Origin: Kurthia sibirica
GTDB lineage: Bacteria; Bacillota; Bacilli; Bacillales_A; Planococcaceae
Length of the DNA stretch: 64,000 nucleotides
Assembly (NCBI RefSeq): GCF_003143975.1
Contig: NZ_QFVR01000018.1
Location: 1-64,000, forward strand
Direction: 5' to 3'
This document shows, piece after piece, positions 1 through 10,200 of this stretch (positions are counted from its first letter, which is position 1; each line of letters starts with the position of its first letter). The position numbers were made by a program, and so were the translations under genes. Under the pieces are notes generated by a model, which saw only the letters and a list, made by a program, of their open reading frames with translations, did not search any database and was not told the origin of the DNA.

Positions 1-3000
1 CTAATACGATTTTGCCCTCTTTTGCTACTACTTTTTCTTCTAGTACTTTGCCTTCTTTAGTTAGTACTTTGTATTCTGATCCTTCTTTAATTACTTGACC
101 AGTTTCATCTTTGTTGATAACTGTGATGATACATTTATTTGCTTCATTTTCGAAATTCGGTAATTTTGTTGTACAGTGATCTGCATCAACTGTAAAATCA
201 ATCACTGCTGTGTTGGCATCGTAACCAGAAGGCGTTGATGTTTGTTTTAATTGATAATCGCCACTTTCAAGTTGACCAAAAGTGATGTTTCCGTTGATAG
301 ATGTTACTGTCTTGATTACTTTACCATTTTGTATTAATTCAAAAGTTGATTTACCTTGGATTGGTGCTTGCGTATCTTTGTTTGTATTCAAAATAACGAC
401 ATCACAAACAGGTACAAGTTCTACAATGGCAGGCGTTGTCACACATGTACCATCTTCATCTTGTTCAACTGTTATTGCTGTATATTCTGTTGCAGATGTA
501 AAGTTGGTAATTTTACCATCTTGTTTTAAGAAATAATCGCCTGGTGGTAAATCTACTGAAGCCTTACCATTTTTAAAGTCAATTTTCATTTCTTTATATG
601 GTGTATAGTTACCGTCTGCATTTTTCTCATATACGTTAAACGAGCCGTTTGCTGCGATCTCTTTTTTATCATTTGCATTTTTAAATGATACTGAAATCGT
701 ACATGCTTCATGGTCATTTGCTACTTGGAAAGGTGTCGTGATTGTTTGATTACTTGTTGAAAACTCAACCTTTTTACCCGTTTTATATGCTGCATCAATC
801 ATATAACCGTTTGGCGCTTGTATTTCTTTTAAGACGTATGGCGTATTGCCCGTTTCTTTCAAACGAACATTTGTAAATTTCACAATGCCATCTTTATCTG
901 TACGACCTGTTTTATAAACAGTGCCAAGATCATCTTCTTTATAAAGATTGAACTCTGCTCCTGCTAAAGCCTTACCCGTTTTACTATCGATTTTTTTAAC
1001 AAATAGTTCTTTATAAACGACTGTACCCCAACCTGAAGTACTCGCATTATTTACATAGGTTTTTGTCAAAGTGCTTGAATTTGTTAACGATGCTACTTTA
1101 CCAACAAAATTCAATTGCGCATTATTATCTAATGTTTGACCTTTATCTCCTTCAAAATAAACACTGTAGTTTAATGTATAAGATTTATTAATTGAAGATG
1201 GGAAAATAATTTTAAATTGTTTATAATCTTCACTTACGTATAAATAATAGTTTGTATCCGACAATTGATTTGGATTTGTTGTGAGCATTAGAGGTACTTT
1301 TTGTCCTGCTACTTTCAAATCAAATGTGTTCAACAAATATTTCATATCATTGGCATTAGCATTTGTGCTTGATAATTGATCTGATACTACAGCATTTGGC
1401 AATGTTGAATTTGAATTATTAATTGCTAAAGTGTAGTTAAATGTACGCGTTTTTCCAACTTGGTCACCTGTTTTTGAAAGACCTTGTCCCCCATTTGTAG
1501 GTTTAAGAGTCCAAGTGAATTTATCTCCAGGATTTTTACCAAAAATCCCTTCAGAAGTAACTACATTTCCATACTCAATTTCATATAGATCGTCTAAATC
1601 TTCTGTTTGATAAACGACTATATATGCTTGATTAGCTGGTACGTCTTTTAAGAATGTGATATCCATTCCCGTATTCCCTTGTCGCTCTGTTACTGAATAG
1701 TAATCTGCGGGCAATTCTTTAGTTGTAATCTTTCCACGACCATTACTTGTTAAGTCTGCCTCGAAAATTTTCAATGAACCAGCTACCAATCTCATATTAG
1801 ATTGAGTAAATGAATCATTAATTACCATACCAGCTTTCACACCAGTCAGTTTATTATTGAAGCCAATTTCCCAGTTCATCACATATTTCCCTGTACTATT
1901 GAATTCGCCTTTTCCTGACTTATAACCATTATTCTTCACTTCACCTGGTAAGTTCACTGTTGCTTGTGAAGATGATGTGTATTTAGCTCCCCAAACAACA
2001 GTTGCTTTATTGACGAAATGCTGTGTTGTTACTGGATTTAATTTAGTCTTATAAACGATTGTCTTCACATTCGTAATATTCCCTAGATTAAAGCTAAGCC
2101 CAGTGGCTGTTTTAGTTGGTTCAAATGATGCACCGTTCACTGTCGCACTCTTATCAATATACGATAAATTACTATTAGTAAATTCATCGTTTACAATGGC
2201 ATTATTCATCGTATATTGGTCTGAGTTTACAACAATTTTCCATGTTATTTCTTGTTTTTGGAAATCTACTGTTCCAACTGATTTGTTTATAGAGTTTGGT
2301 GTATTTGTTATCGTACTTGTAGTAGTTTGACCATTTGATAAGGCTGTATTTGTGACCACTCTATTTTGGTCTACAGTTGCATCTGCTAACGTTGATGCAT
2401 ACTGAATTTGGTATGCGCTATCGATTGTGTCCTTAAATATAATACTCATTTTATTTTTATTATTTGTTGATTCTGATAACGTTACACTGAATTTAGTAGC
2501 ATCAATCGCTGTTTTCCCTACAACTGCATTACCATTATCATCAAATGTTACAGGGTAAATTTTTACTGAATTTTTATCAAAGTCATGTAAATTTGACATT
2601 TCATCCGTAAGAACTGCCTGTTTAAGTTCTTCTGCACTATAGTTATAGTTAATTTTCCAAGTAGCACCTGTTTTAGTAGCTGTACCTGATTTCACCATAA
2701 ATGGTTGACGGTTAACCGAAATAGTTTTTGAAATTGATTGATTTACATTGTCGCCCTTAATTGTAGCGGCATTTGAATAGCTTGTTGCTTTTAGATCAAG
2801 CATTGTTGTCATATACGTAATTTTATATGCTTTTGTAGAACCATTTTTGATTTTCCAAGAATAGTCTGCTTGTTTTGTAAAATCTGCCGTAACATCATCG
2901 CCATCTGTAATTTTACCGTTTATATCTATTTTTTGTTCAATTACTTTAAAGCTTCCTTCAACTAAAGATAATTTTGATAAATCAAATGCATCTTTAAAAA

Positions 3001-3949
3001 CCACATCATTTAAGACATCTTTTGTTTGGTTTAGTGTGACTGTCCATAAAATAGTGTCTGGTGCTTTTGAAGCTGTATTTAGTGTGTGATCAGATTTCAT
3101 CTTACCTGCAACACCATTTTTAGTCATATTATTGTTGACGTTTGCTGGTTTGAATTGTAATGGATATGTTTCTTGTCCTTCAATTGTATCAATTACTACT
3201 GCTTGATCTAATTGGTTGGAAGAATTACTCATTAAAACATTCGCAATAGTAATACCTGCAACTAGATAGTCTTTGTTATTAATAGTTGTTGTTCCATTTT
3301 CATTTTCTACCTGTTTGCTAAAGGTAATGACGATTTTATCGCCAACAATTTTATACGTACCTAATTCATTGATTGTGCCACCTTCAAGACCATCTGTATT
3401 GAAGTTTACTGGCAATGTAATCGTGTACGTATCGCCTTCTTTAAATGTATTTAAAGGAATTGCTAAGCCGTAATCAATCGACATCGCATCTTCTATTTTC
3501 ACATTGTTTGGTTTATCTTTCACTAGTACTTTATCGCCTACTTTAACAGTTACCGTATTAATAATTGAAGCCGGTACTGCAGCTGCTTTCTCCTCAGAAA
3601 CAGCTTTCATAGTCGCTTTTTTCGCTGGTGCTTTCTTTGGTGCCTCTTCTTCAGTAGTGGATTTAGCATCTATTGAAGTAGGTGTTGGTTCCACCTTTTC
3701 TTCTTTATTAATAGAAGATTCTTTGTTAGATTCTTCTTGTTTGGGATCTTCTGTTGTCATAGGTGCATCATCTTGAGTCGCACTGCTGTCTGCTGCTGCC
3801 GCTTCTTCGGCTGGCGCATCATCGTCTGCAGTAGCTTGTTGTTCGGATGGGACAGAAGAATCATTTGTAATTGGTGCTTCCGCTGCTTGTACATTTGCCG
3901 GCATAATGACTCCGCTGACAACTATTTGTACAATTAGCATGAATGCCAT
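1..3949 (-). CDS. Giant Cna-B/SpaA-type surface adhesin, C-terminus outside window, frame broken at the 5' end
   Basis: One open reading frame of about 1316 codons runs from the first in-frame ATG at 3949 to the window edge without a stop. After a Glu/Ala/Pro-rich acidic linker come an SdrG-like adhesive domain and several repeats of the collagen-binding/Cna type ('ITWKI', 'NTATI' motifs). A SpaA-like domain with a Lys (VKKID) and a Glu (LKEIQAPNGY) suited to an isopeptide bond follows, then domains bracketed by cysteines (DHEAC, DGTC, PVCD, DHC, NKC). The family acts as sortase-anchored wall proteins that bind host or matrix ligands. The anchor of this copy is not in the window. The proper start, with an ideal ribosome binding site, is the ATG at 3978, but a 2-bp insertion puts it out of frame. 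The start at 3949 leaves a signal peptide without its basic N-region, so expression as a secreted protein is doubtful. It is a paralogue of the next gene. Confidence 0.8.
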   Translation of the reverse strand, partial: MAFMLIVQIVVSGVIMPANVQAAEAPITNDSSVPSEQQATADDDAPAEEAAAADSSATQDDAPMTTEDPKQEESNKESSINKEEKVEPTPTSIDAKSTTEEEAPKKAPAKKATMKAVSEEKAAAVPASIINTVTVKVGDKVLVKDKPNNVKIEDAMSIDYGLAIPLNTFKEGDTYTITLPVNFNTDGLEGGTINELGTYKIVGDKIVITFSKQVENENGTTTINNKDYLVAGITIANVLMSNSSNQLDQAVVIDTIEGQETYPLQFKPANVNNNMTKNGVAGKMKSDHTLNTASKAPDTILWTVTLNQTKDVLNDVVFKDAFDLSKLSLVEGSFKVIEQKIDINGKITDGDDVTADFTKQADYSWKIKNGSTKAYKITYMTTMLDLKATSYSNAATIKGDNVNQSISKTISVNRQPFMVKSGTATKTGATWKINYNYSAEELKQAVLTDEMSNLHDFDKNSVKIYPVTFDDNGNAVVGKTAIDATKFSVTLSESTNNKNKMSIIFKDTIDSAYQIQYASTLADATVDQNRVVTNTALSNGQTTTSTITNTPNSINKSVGTVDFQKQEITWKIVVNSDQYTMNNAIVNDEFTNSNLSYIDKSATVNGASFEPTKTATGLSFNLGNITNVKTIVYKTKLNPVTTQHFVNKATVVWGAKYTSSSQATVNLPGEVKNNGYKSGKGEFNSTGKYVMNWEIGFNNKLTGVKAGMVINDSFTQSNMRLVAGSLKIFEADLTSNGRGKITTKELPADYYSVTERQGNTGMDITFLKDVPANQAYIVVYQTEDLDDLYEIEYGNVVTSEGIFGKNPGDKFTWTLKPTNGGQGLSKTGDQVGKTRTFNYTLAINNSNSTLPNAVVSDQLSSTNANANDMKYLLNTFDLKVAGQKVPLMLTTNPNQLSDTNYYLYVSEDYKQFKIIFPSSINKSYTLNYSVYFEGDKGQTLDNNAQLNFVGKVASLTNSSTLTKTYVNNASTSGWGTVVYKELFVKKIDSKTGKALAGAEFNLYKEDDLGTVYKTGRTDKDGIVKFTNVRLKETGNTPYVLKEIQAPNGYMIDAAYKTGKKVEFSTSNQTITTPFQVANDHEACTISVSFKNANDKKEIAANGSFNVYEKNADGNYTPYKEMKIDFKNGKASVDLPPGDYFLKQDGKITNFTSATEYTAITVEQDEDGTCVTTPAIVELVPVCDVVILNTNKDTQAPIQGKSTFELIQNGKVIKTVTSINGNITFGQLESGDYQLKQTSTPSGYDANTAVIDFTVDADHCTTKLPNFENEANKCIITVINKDETGQVIKEGSEYKVLTKEGKVLEEKVVAKEGKIVL

Positions 3950-3993
3950 TAAGGCTGCACTCAGTTGTTTCTTCATTCACTTTCCTCCTCATA
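3949..3993 (-). other. Start region of the first adhesin with a 2-bp frameshift
   Basis: An AGGAGG ribosome binding site lies 7 nt before the ATG at 3978. Translation from it gives MKKQLSVQP and then TAA at 3951-3949. Deleting one GT of the GTGTG run at 3962-3958 restores MKKQLSAALMAFML, which aligns with MKKKLSAALLAIMM of the paralogue downstream. The frame of the remaining 1316 codons is intact. What is seen is the extra dinucleotide. Whether it is a true null allele, a slippage switch or a sequencing error cannot be told here. Confidence 0.85.
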
Positions 3994-4166
3994 TTTATTA
4001 AAATAGCAAAAAAAAACGCATAAAAGATGTCTTTTCAACAATCGTTTTAATGCAAAACATAGCATACCACTGATAATTATAGAGGTATATGAAGCAAAAT
4101 TATCATTTTTATCAAATAGTGACCAAAGCATGATAGAGCCTCACTTTAACAGCCTTTTCAACAGAC

Positions 4167-4204
4167 AAAAAAGACCTCCCTTATAAAATAGGGAGGTCCT
4201 TTCT
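4167..4204 (-). terminator. Intrinsic terminator after the second adhesin gene
   Basis: A 9-bp GC-rich stem (GACCTCCCT/AGGGAGGTC, 4173-4181 with 4190-4198) is followed on the minus strand by a run of six U. It lies between the two adhesin genes, so they are probably separate transcription units. The rest of the 300-bp gap (3979-4278) holds a possible -10 box for the first adhesin (TATAAT read on the minus strand, 4081-4076) without a good -35. Confidence 0.8.
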
Positions 4205-4278
4205 ATTCAAAAGTGTATATTAGAATAATTTTCGCTAAATGATTCTTTATAACTATTAGTAGTTCTAAAAAACTAATA

Positions 4279-7200
4279 TTAAGCTATTTTTCTACGTTTT
4301 CTACCAATGACTAATGCACCTATCAAGAGTAGTGTAAAGCCGATTAATGTCGGCATCAAACTAGTGATACCTGTTTGAGGAAGCTGACCATCTTTGTTCA
4401 CAGAGAACTTGATCGTTTTGCCACCATTTTTAGAAACAAGTGTATATTTACCTTCAGCAAGATGATCAAGATTCACTTTTCCATCTGCGCCAACCGTTAC
4501 ATTTTTTTCGACTAATTTGCCATTTTCATCATATACATTGTACTGATGACCCGGTGTTTCAGTTGAAGGTACTTTAATTGTACCTGTATTGGTATTTGGT
4601 TTATGACCATTTCCATCATTTGTTGATGGTTTTCCTGGCGTTACTGGTGTTATTGGTTTTTGTGGTTTTGCTGGATTTATCGGTTCTTCCGTTTCTCCAC
4701 CTACATCTGTTTTAGCTGTGAAAGCAACTTTTGTTACACAGTTAATCAGAACAACATCTTTTTTCTTACCTTTATACGTAATATAGGCATCATAATTTGT
4801 ATGAATATATTTTACTTCATAAGAAGTGACACCATTTTTATCTGTTGTTACTTTTGAGACAGTTTCGCCATTGTTATTTAGGATAGTCAAAACTGCTCCT
4901 TTTGCAGGTTCGTCATTCATCGTTACGTGAATAGAACCTGCTTCACAGGCATTTGTTTTAACATCGATCGAAATGGCACATATATCATTTATTGTAATTG
5001 ATACCGTTTTTACAACTTTACCGATTGTTACTTTTGCTTGGTAATTACTTGAAGCATATTTCCCTTCAAATACTACATTACCGCTCGCATCAACCGTTTT
5101 TGTCGCTACTGTTTGTCCTGTAGCATCGATGATTTCCACTTTTACCTTTGTAGCATCTGTCACTTTTTTACCGTTCTCAGTAATTGTCACTGCAAGTTCT
5201 TTACAAGATTGATCTACATCAACAATCATTGTGATTTCACAGTTTTCACTGAATTTTGGCATGGTAGTAGATGATTCGCGACCATCTTCAAGCATTACTT
5301 TTACCACTGACTCCTTATTCGTTGGGACAGCGTCTTTTGGTAAGACGATTTTACCGTCCACAATAGTTATACTTACTTCTTTACCATCTACCGTTACTTT
5401 GACATTTTTTGTTGGTATTTCTACTTTGCCTTCTCTGTCGGCAATGGTGATTTTTTTATCTTGTTCACATACTTTAAGAACGGGTACAAGTGCTTCTGCA
5501 TCACATGTAGTACGAATAGCAGGAACTATTATAGTCGATTCACGACCATCTTCAAGTGTGATCACTACCGTCGTATTACCAGTCGTATTAAATGACTCTT
5601 TTGGTATGACTACTTGACCATTTACAGTTGTTACTGCCGTGTCCTTCCCTTCAACCGTCACTTGAACTTTGTCACTAACGATTACTTGATTCCCTTCTTG
5701 ATCTATCACTGTTACGACAGTATCTTGATAACAGGCTGGAGGAATTGGCGTGTTTGAAATTGTTATGTCTGCAATACATTCCCCCATTTTAACTTCAAAT
5801 AACTTAGGAGAGATAGCAAAATAACCTGCTTGATTTTTTGTTTGCACTAACTTATAGCTGCCTTCTTCAAGGGCGGTAATCTGATCACCTTTAGTGTCTG
5901 TCAGTACAAGCGATTGCTTTTTAGTAGTTGGTTCTGTCGTTACTTTAATTGCTTCTGCAAGTACTACATCTTTTGTTGCATCTTTTGGATCAATTATTTT
6001 TACTAATTTAAATTCTGCTGTTGTACTTGCAGGACCTTCAAAATTAATATGGAAGTCTGGGCAAGAAACCCCTGGTGTTGTTGGTTCTGTCGTTTTAGCA
6101 AAATTGATCGTTACTTCACCAAGACATTCTGTCATCTCTTCAATTGCAGTTGGTGCAATTGTTTTATAGCCAGCTGCAGTTTTTGTTTGTATAAGCGTAT
6201 ATGTTTCAATTTTTACTAATTTATTTTTATCTATTACTATTTTTGAATTGGATTTATCATCAAAATAATATAATTTATTATCTGTACCAATTGAAACTTG
6301 TGTAATAATATTTGATGAATCGACGCTTGATACTAATGTAAATTCAGAATTTGAAATATAGTCACTATAATTTTTTGACGAAAGATTATTTATAGTGTTT
6401 ACTACTATTGCATATTCTGCACAAGCATTTTTGACTAAATCTATTGTCGTAGTAGACTTACAATCAATTGCATTTGGTACTACCTTTTCATTGATTGCAT
6501 TATATCCTACTGGTGTTTTTGTAGATTTTAACTGATAATTTCCAGCCATTAATGGTAAGTCAGAAGAACCTACAATTTTATCGTCTTTTACTAATTTACC
6601 ATCTATATTTACTGTCAATCCTTCAAGACTAGTAGTTTCAGAAGTAACTGTTTCACCTGTCTGATCGACTAATTTAAAAATAGAGCCTTTATAAAACGCA
6701 GCATTTGCACCAATCACTTCAATATAGTAAGTAGTACAGGCAATAATGGATGGATCGATTGTGATCGATACGCCTGTCGAGCAATTTGAATCATCTACCA
6801 CTATAGATTTTTCCCCTATATTTTTATATCCAATGATATTATTACTTTGAGTTAATTCATAATTACCTTTTTCAATTGCCGTTGAAATTGAAATTTCATT
6901 GGTAGATTTATCAATTGTAAGATTTTCAAATTTAATAGCTGGATTTTTTTTATTCGTTAATGTAAATACTGCAGTTGAAACAAATTCATCTGCTGTGTTA
7001 TTCAAACCATTGACCGCAATTTTAAAGCTTGGGCAAGCGAATGCAATAGCGAATGACACGGCACATCCTTTTGCATCGGTTGTAAAGATTTTTTCAATTT
7101 GCGGTAATTTTAGATTTTTCTGTCTTAAAATATACTTTGTTTTCTTGGATAACGATGTTGGAATACCTACTAATTTTCCATCTTTCCCAATTTTAATGTC

Positions 7201-10200
7201 GCTCTTTATTTCTATTTCACTCGTATCATTTTTAATTTCGTATAATGCAAATTCCTCTTGTCCACCATAACTATTATCTCCAGTAAATGTTATTTCAAAT
7301 TTAGCGCACGCACCTTTTGTCACATTTTCGATTGTCTTCGTTATAGTTGCTAGCTTGCTTGGATCTGTTGGTATTTCTGCTTTAATTACAATGCGTGTCT
7401 TTGAATAATATTCTGATTGACTTACATCATATGGTTCTGGTGCAGAAGCTTCTTTAAGTGTATACGTACCTTCATATAATTCTTCGAATACTAAGTCACC
7501 ATCGCTATTTGTTTGTCCACTCGCTATTTTTATTGCGCCTGTTTTATTATAGAGCTCAAATTGAACATCTTTGATTGGTGCTCCACTGTCTCCATCTACT
7601 TTATGAATTTTAAAATCCACCTTAGTCGTCGTAGCAGATGCGTCAGCGTTCGTAACAATTATTGTATTTTCACGTGGCACACCCGATTGTGTTTCGCCGC
7701 CCTTGTAATCACTTAATTCACTTGTTGATAAGGTTGCCACATTGGTTGTTGTAGAGCCTGATGGGCCATTGTACAAAGCATCATATTTTATAATATAGGC
7801 TTTTGTAATTGTTGGCATAAATTCTACTTTGAAACCATCTGATGTTTTTTCGATACCGAATCCAGCTGCATTCTTACCGTATCCTGTAACTTTGGAATCA
7901 AATACCATCTTGCCTTTAGAATAACTTGCTGCATTCATGTCCAGTTCATAAATTTCAAATGTTTCAGGTAAAATCATTTGATGTTTACCCGGTAAATCCT
8001 TAATAGAAGCATTTGTCAAAGTTGATTGACCTTGATTTATAATTATTTGCCATGATAATTTTTCTCCGCCTTCAGTGATTATTGGAGAATCTTTAACGAT
8101 TATTTTATCTGTATGATTTACGGATACATTTGCAGTTTCATTGTATACGGTCTCACTACCATTAGTTAATGTCGCTGTATTAGTATATTCTTTTTCCATT
8201 AACTTATCTTTATCGATTGTATTATATATGAATTTATATGCTTTTGTATTTGGGGTATCTGCTTTAAAGGTGAACTTAAAACCTGTAGCTGTCATTTCCA
8301 ATACACCCAATGTTGTGTAATCTTCAATTGTTTTTGTTGTTCCAGTAATATCATTTGAATTCTTGAACGTTACTTCTTGTAGTTGGATACTCGTAGCATC
8401 TATTTTATGATTACTACCCACTATATCTTCAAATACAGTACCTTGTATGTCATTTAGTTGATAGTTAAAACCCGCTTGCCAACTGATTTTTCGCGTATCA
8501 TAATGATATTCACCTTGTTTATAGCCATTTTTTGTTGATTGTATAGCGTTTACAGTAGCGCTATCTATTGCCGTTTTTGTCTTTGATGATTTATCTGGTC
8601 TCGCATATGTTAACATCGCCTTATTTGTAATAGGCGTTTCTCCTATTGTCTTTGATACATAAGTTGTGCTATATGTTATTTCTTCTTGCGCTTTTACAGT
8701 ACCTAAAGAAATGGTGAATCCGTGCTTTGGGGTAGTACTTTCTATGAGCGTCCCATTCCTTTTTAAATCTTCCACAGTAGATAGTGTTCGATCATCTGGG
8801 TAGCTATCTACTAATGTAACGGATTCCATGTTTTTGGCATCTTTATTAATAGTGATTGTCCAATTAATTTTTTTATTTGCGTAATCAATTGTATGTGATT
8901 TGGAGATAATATTTTGCTTATACATCTCCGATTTTTTAGTGATTGATGGTAATTGATCACTACGTTTAATCGTATTTTCTATGGTTAAGTCTTCTTCCAA
9001 ATAACCGTCTCCATCAATTAATTCGGTTTTATACGTGACAATATAGGCTTGTCCTTTTATCCCCTCTGTAAAATGAAGTATAAAACCTTCTTTATCAGCA
9101 TTCTTACCTAATGTGTAGGGTTCTACTGATTGACCTGTTGCTTGACCGGCTGAATCTACCGGCACAATTTTCAGCGTTCCGTCTTTAATCCTATGGCCAC
9201 CTGTGAGTGTATCCGTGTATTCTGCGATAGCTGCAGATAATGTTTTTTGGTTAAAGTTAATTTTAATTTCCCAGTCAATCTCATCTTGACTTTCTTGTAC
9301 AATCCTTTTTTCAAGAGGTGGTCCATAGTGAATTGTAATATTCCCTATCCCCTTCTCTTGCGAACCTGAAATTGTTGCTGTATTTGTAATTTTTTCACTT
9401 GCAACATCTACTTCACTTATATTTTGGGTTACAAGAGTAAATTTATAAGCGAATTTATTGTCAATAGAATAATTGAATTTTGCTGTTGAAACAGGTGCAA
9501 TCGTTTCTTCTGTACCGACTGCTGTCAACGTACCATCTAAATTGACTTTGTATTTTTGTACTTGCACATTTCCTATATAGGCTAATTTATCAGCAGGCAA
9601 TAGATCCTCTACTACCGCATTTTTGCTTGCCGTTAAATTTTCATTCGCTGTAATTATCCACGTAATATGACCCGTTTTCTGATCTAATACGCCATCTGTT
9701 TTTTGAATTAATTTTTTACCATCTACCTTTGGTATAAATGTGACCGGAATTTTAATTTCTTGTGATGTACTAGTTGTTTCACCAAAAACTAATTCTTGAT
9801 CTGGCTCCATATTTGCTGTTGCCTTTAACGTTCCAGTTGCTTTGAACTTCCCGTCTTGAATGCTAATTGCTTGGTCTTGGTCTGTTCTAATTGCTGTAAA
9901 CGTAATAACAACTTCACCATTTTTTACAGAATAGGTAGCAATTATTGTTGAGCCCTCTTTTATTGGTTGGTCGATCAATTCAGTTGCATTAAAAATATTT
10001 GTTGGTAATTTATATTTAATATAATCCCCATTATTATGCTCATGATCTACGTCCAGTTTAAATTTAAAATCTAATGAAACTGTGTCACCAATTTTAACCT
10101 CTTTATTTGTATTCGTAATTTCTTTGTTATTAAGTTTTGCTGTAACAGCTGTTATAGCATCCTTTATTTCTTTTGGTTGATCTATTGCTTTCGGTATTAA

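Noticed and set aside
3504-3937. Plus-strand frames opposite the adhesin linker
   Set aside because: They are antisense to the Ala/Glu-rich coding sequence of the adhesin and have low-complexity products.
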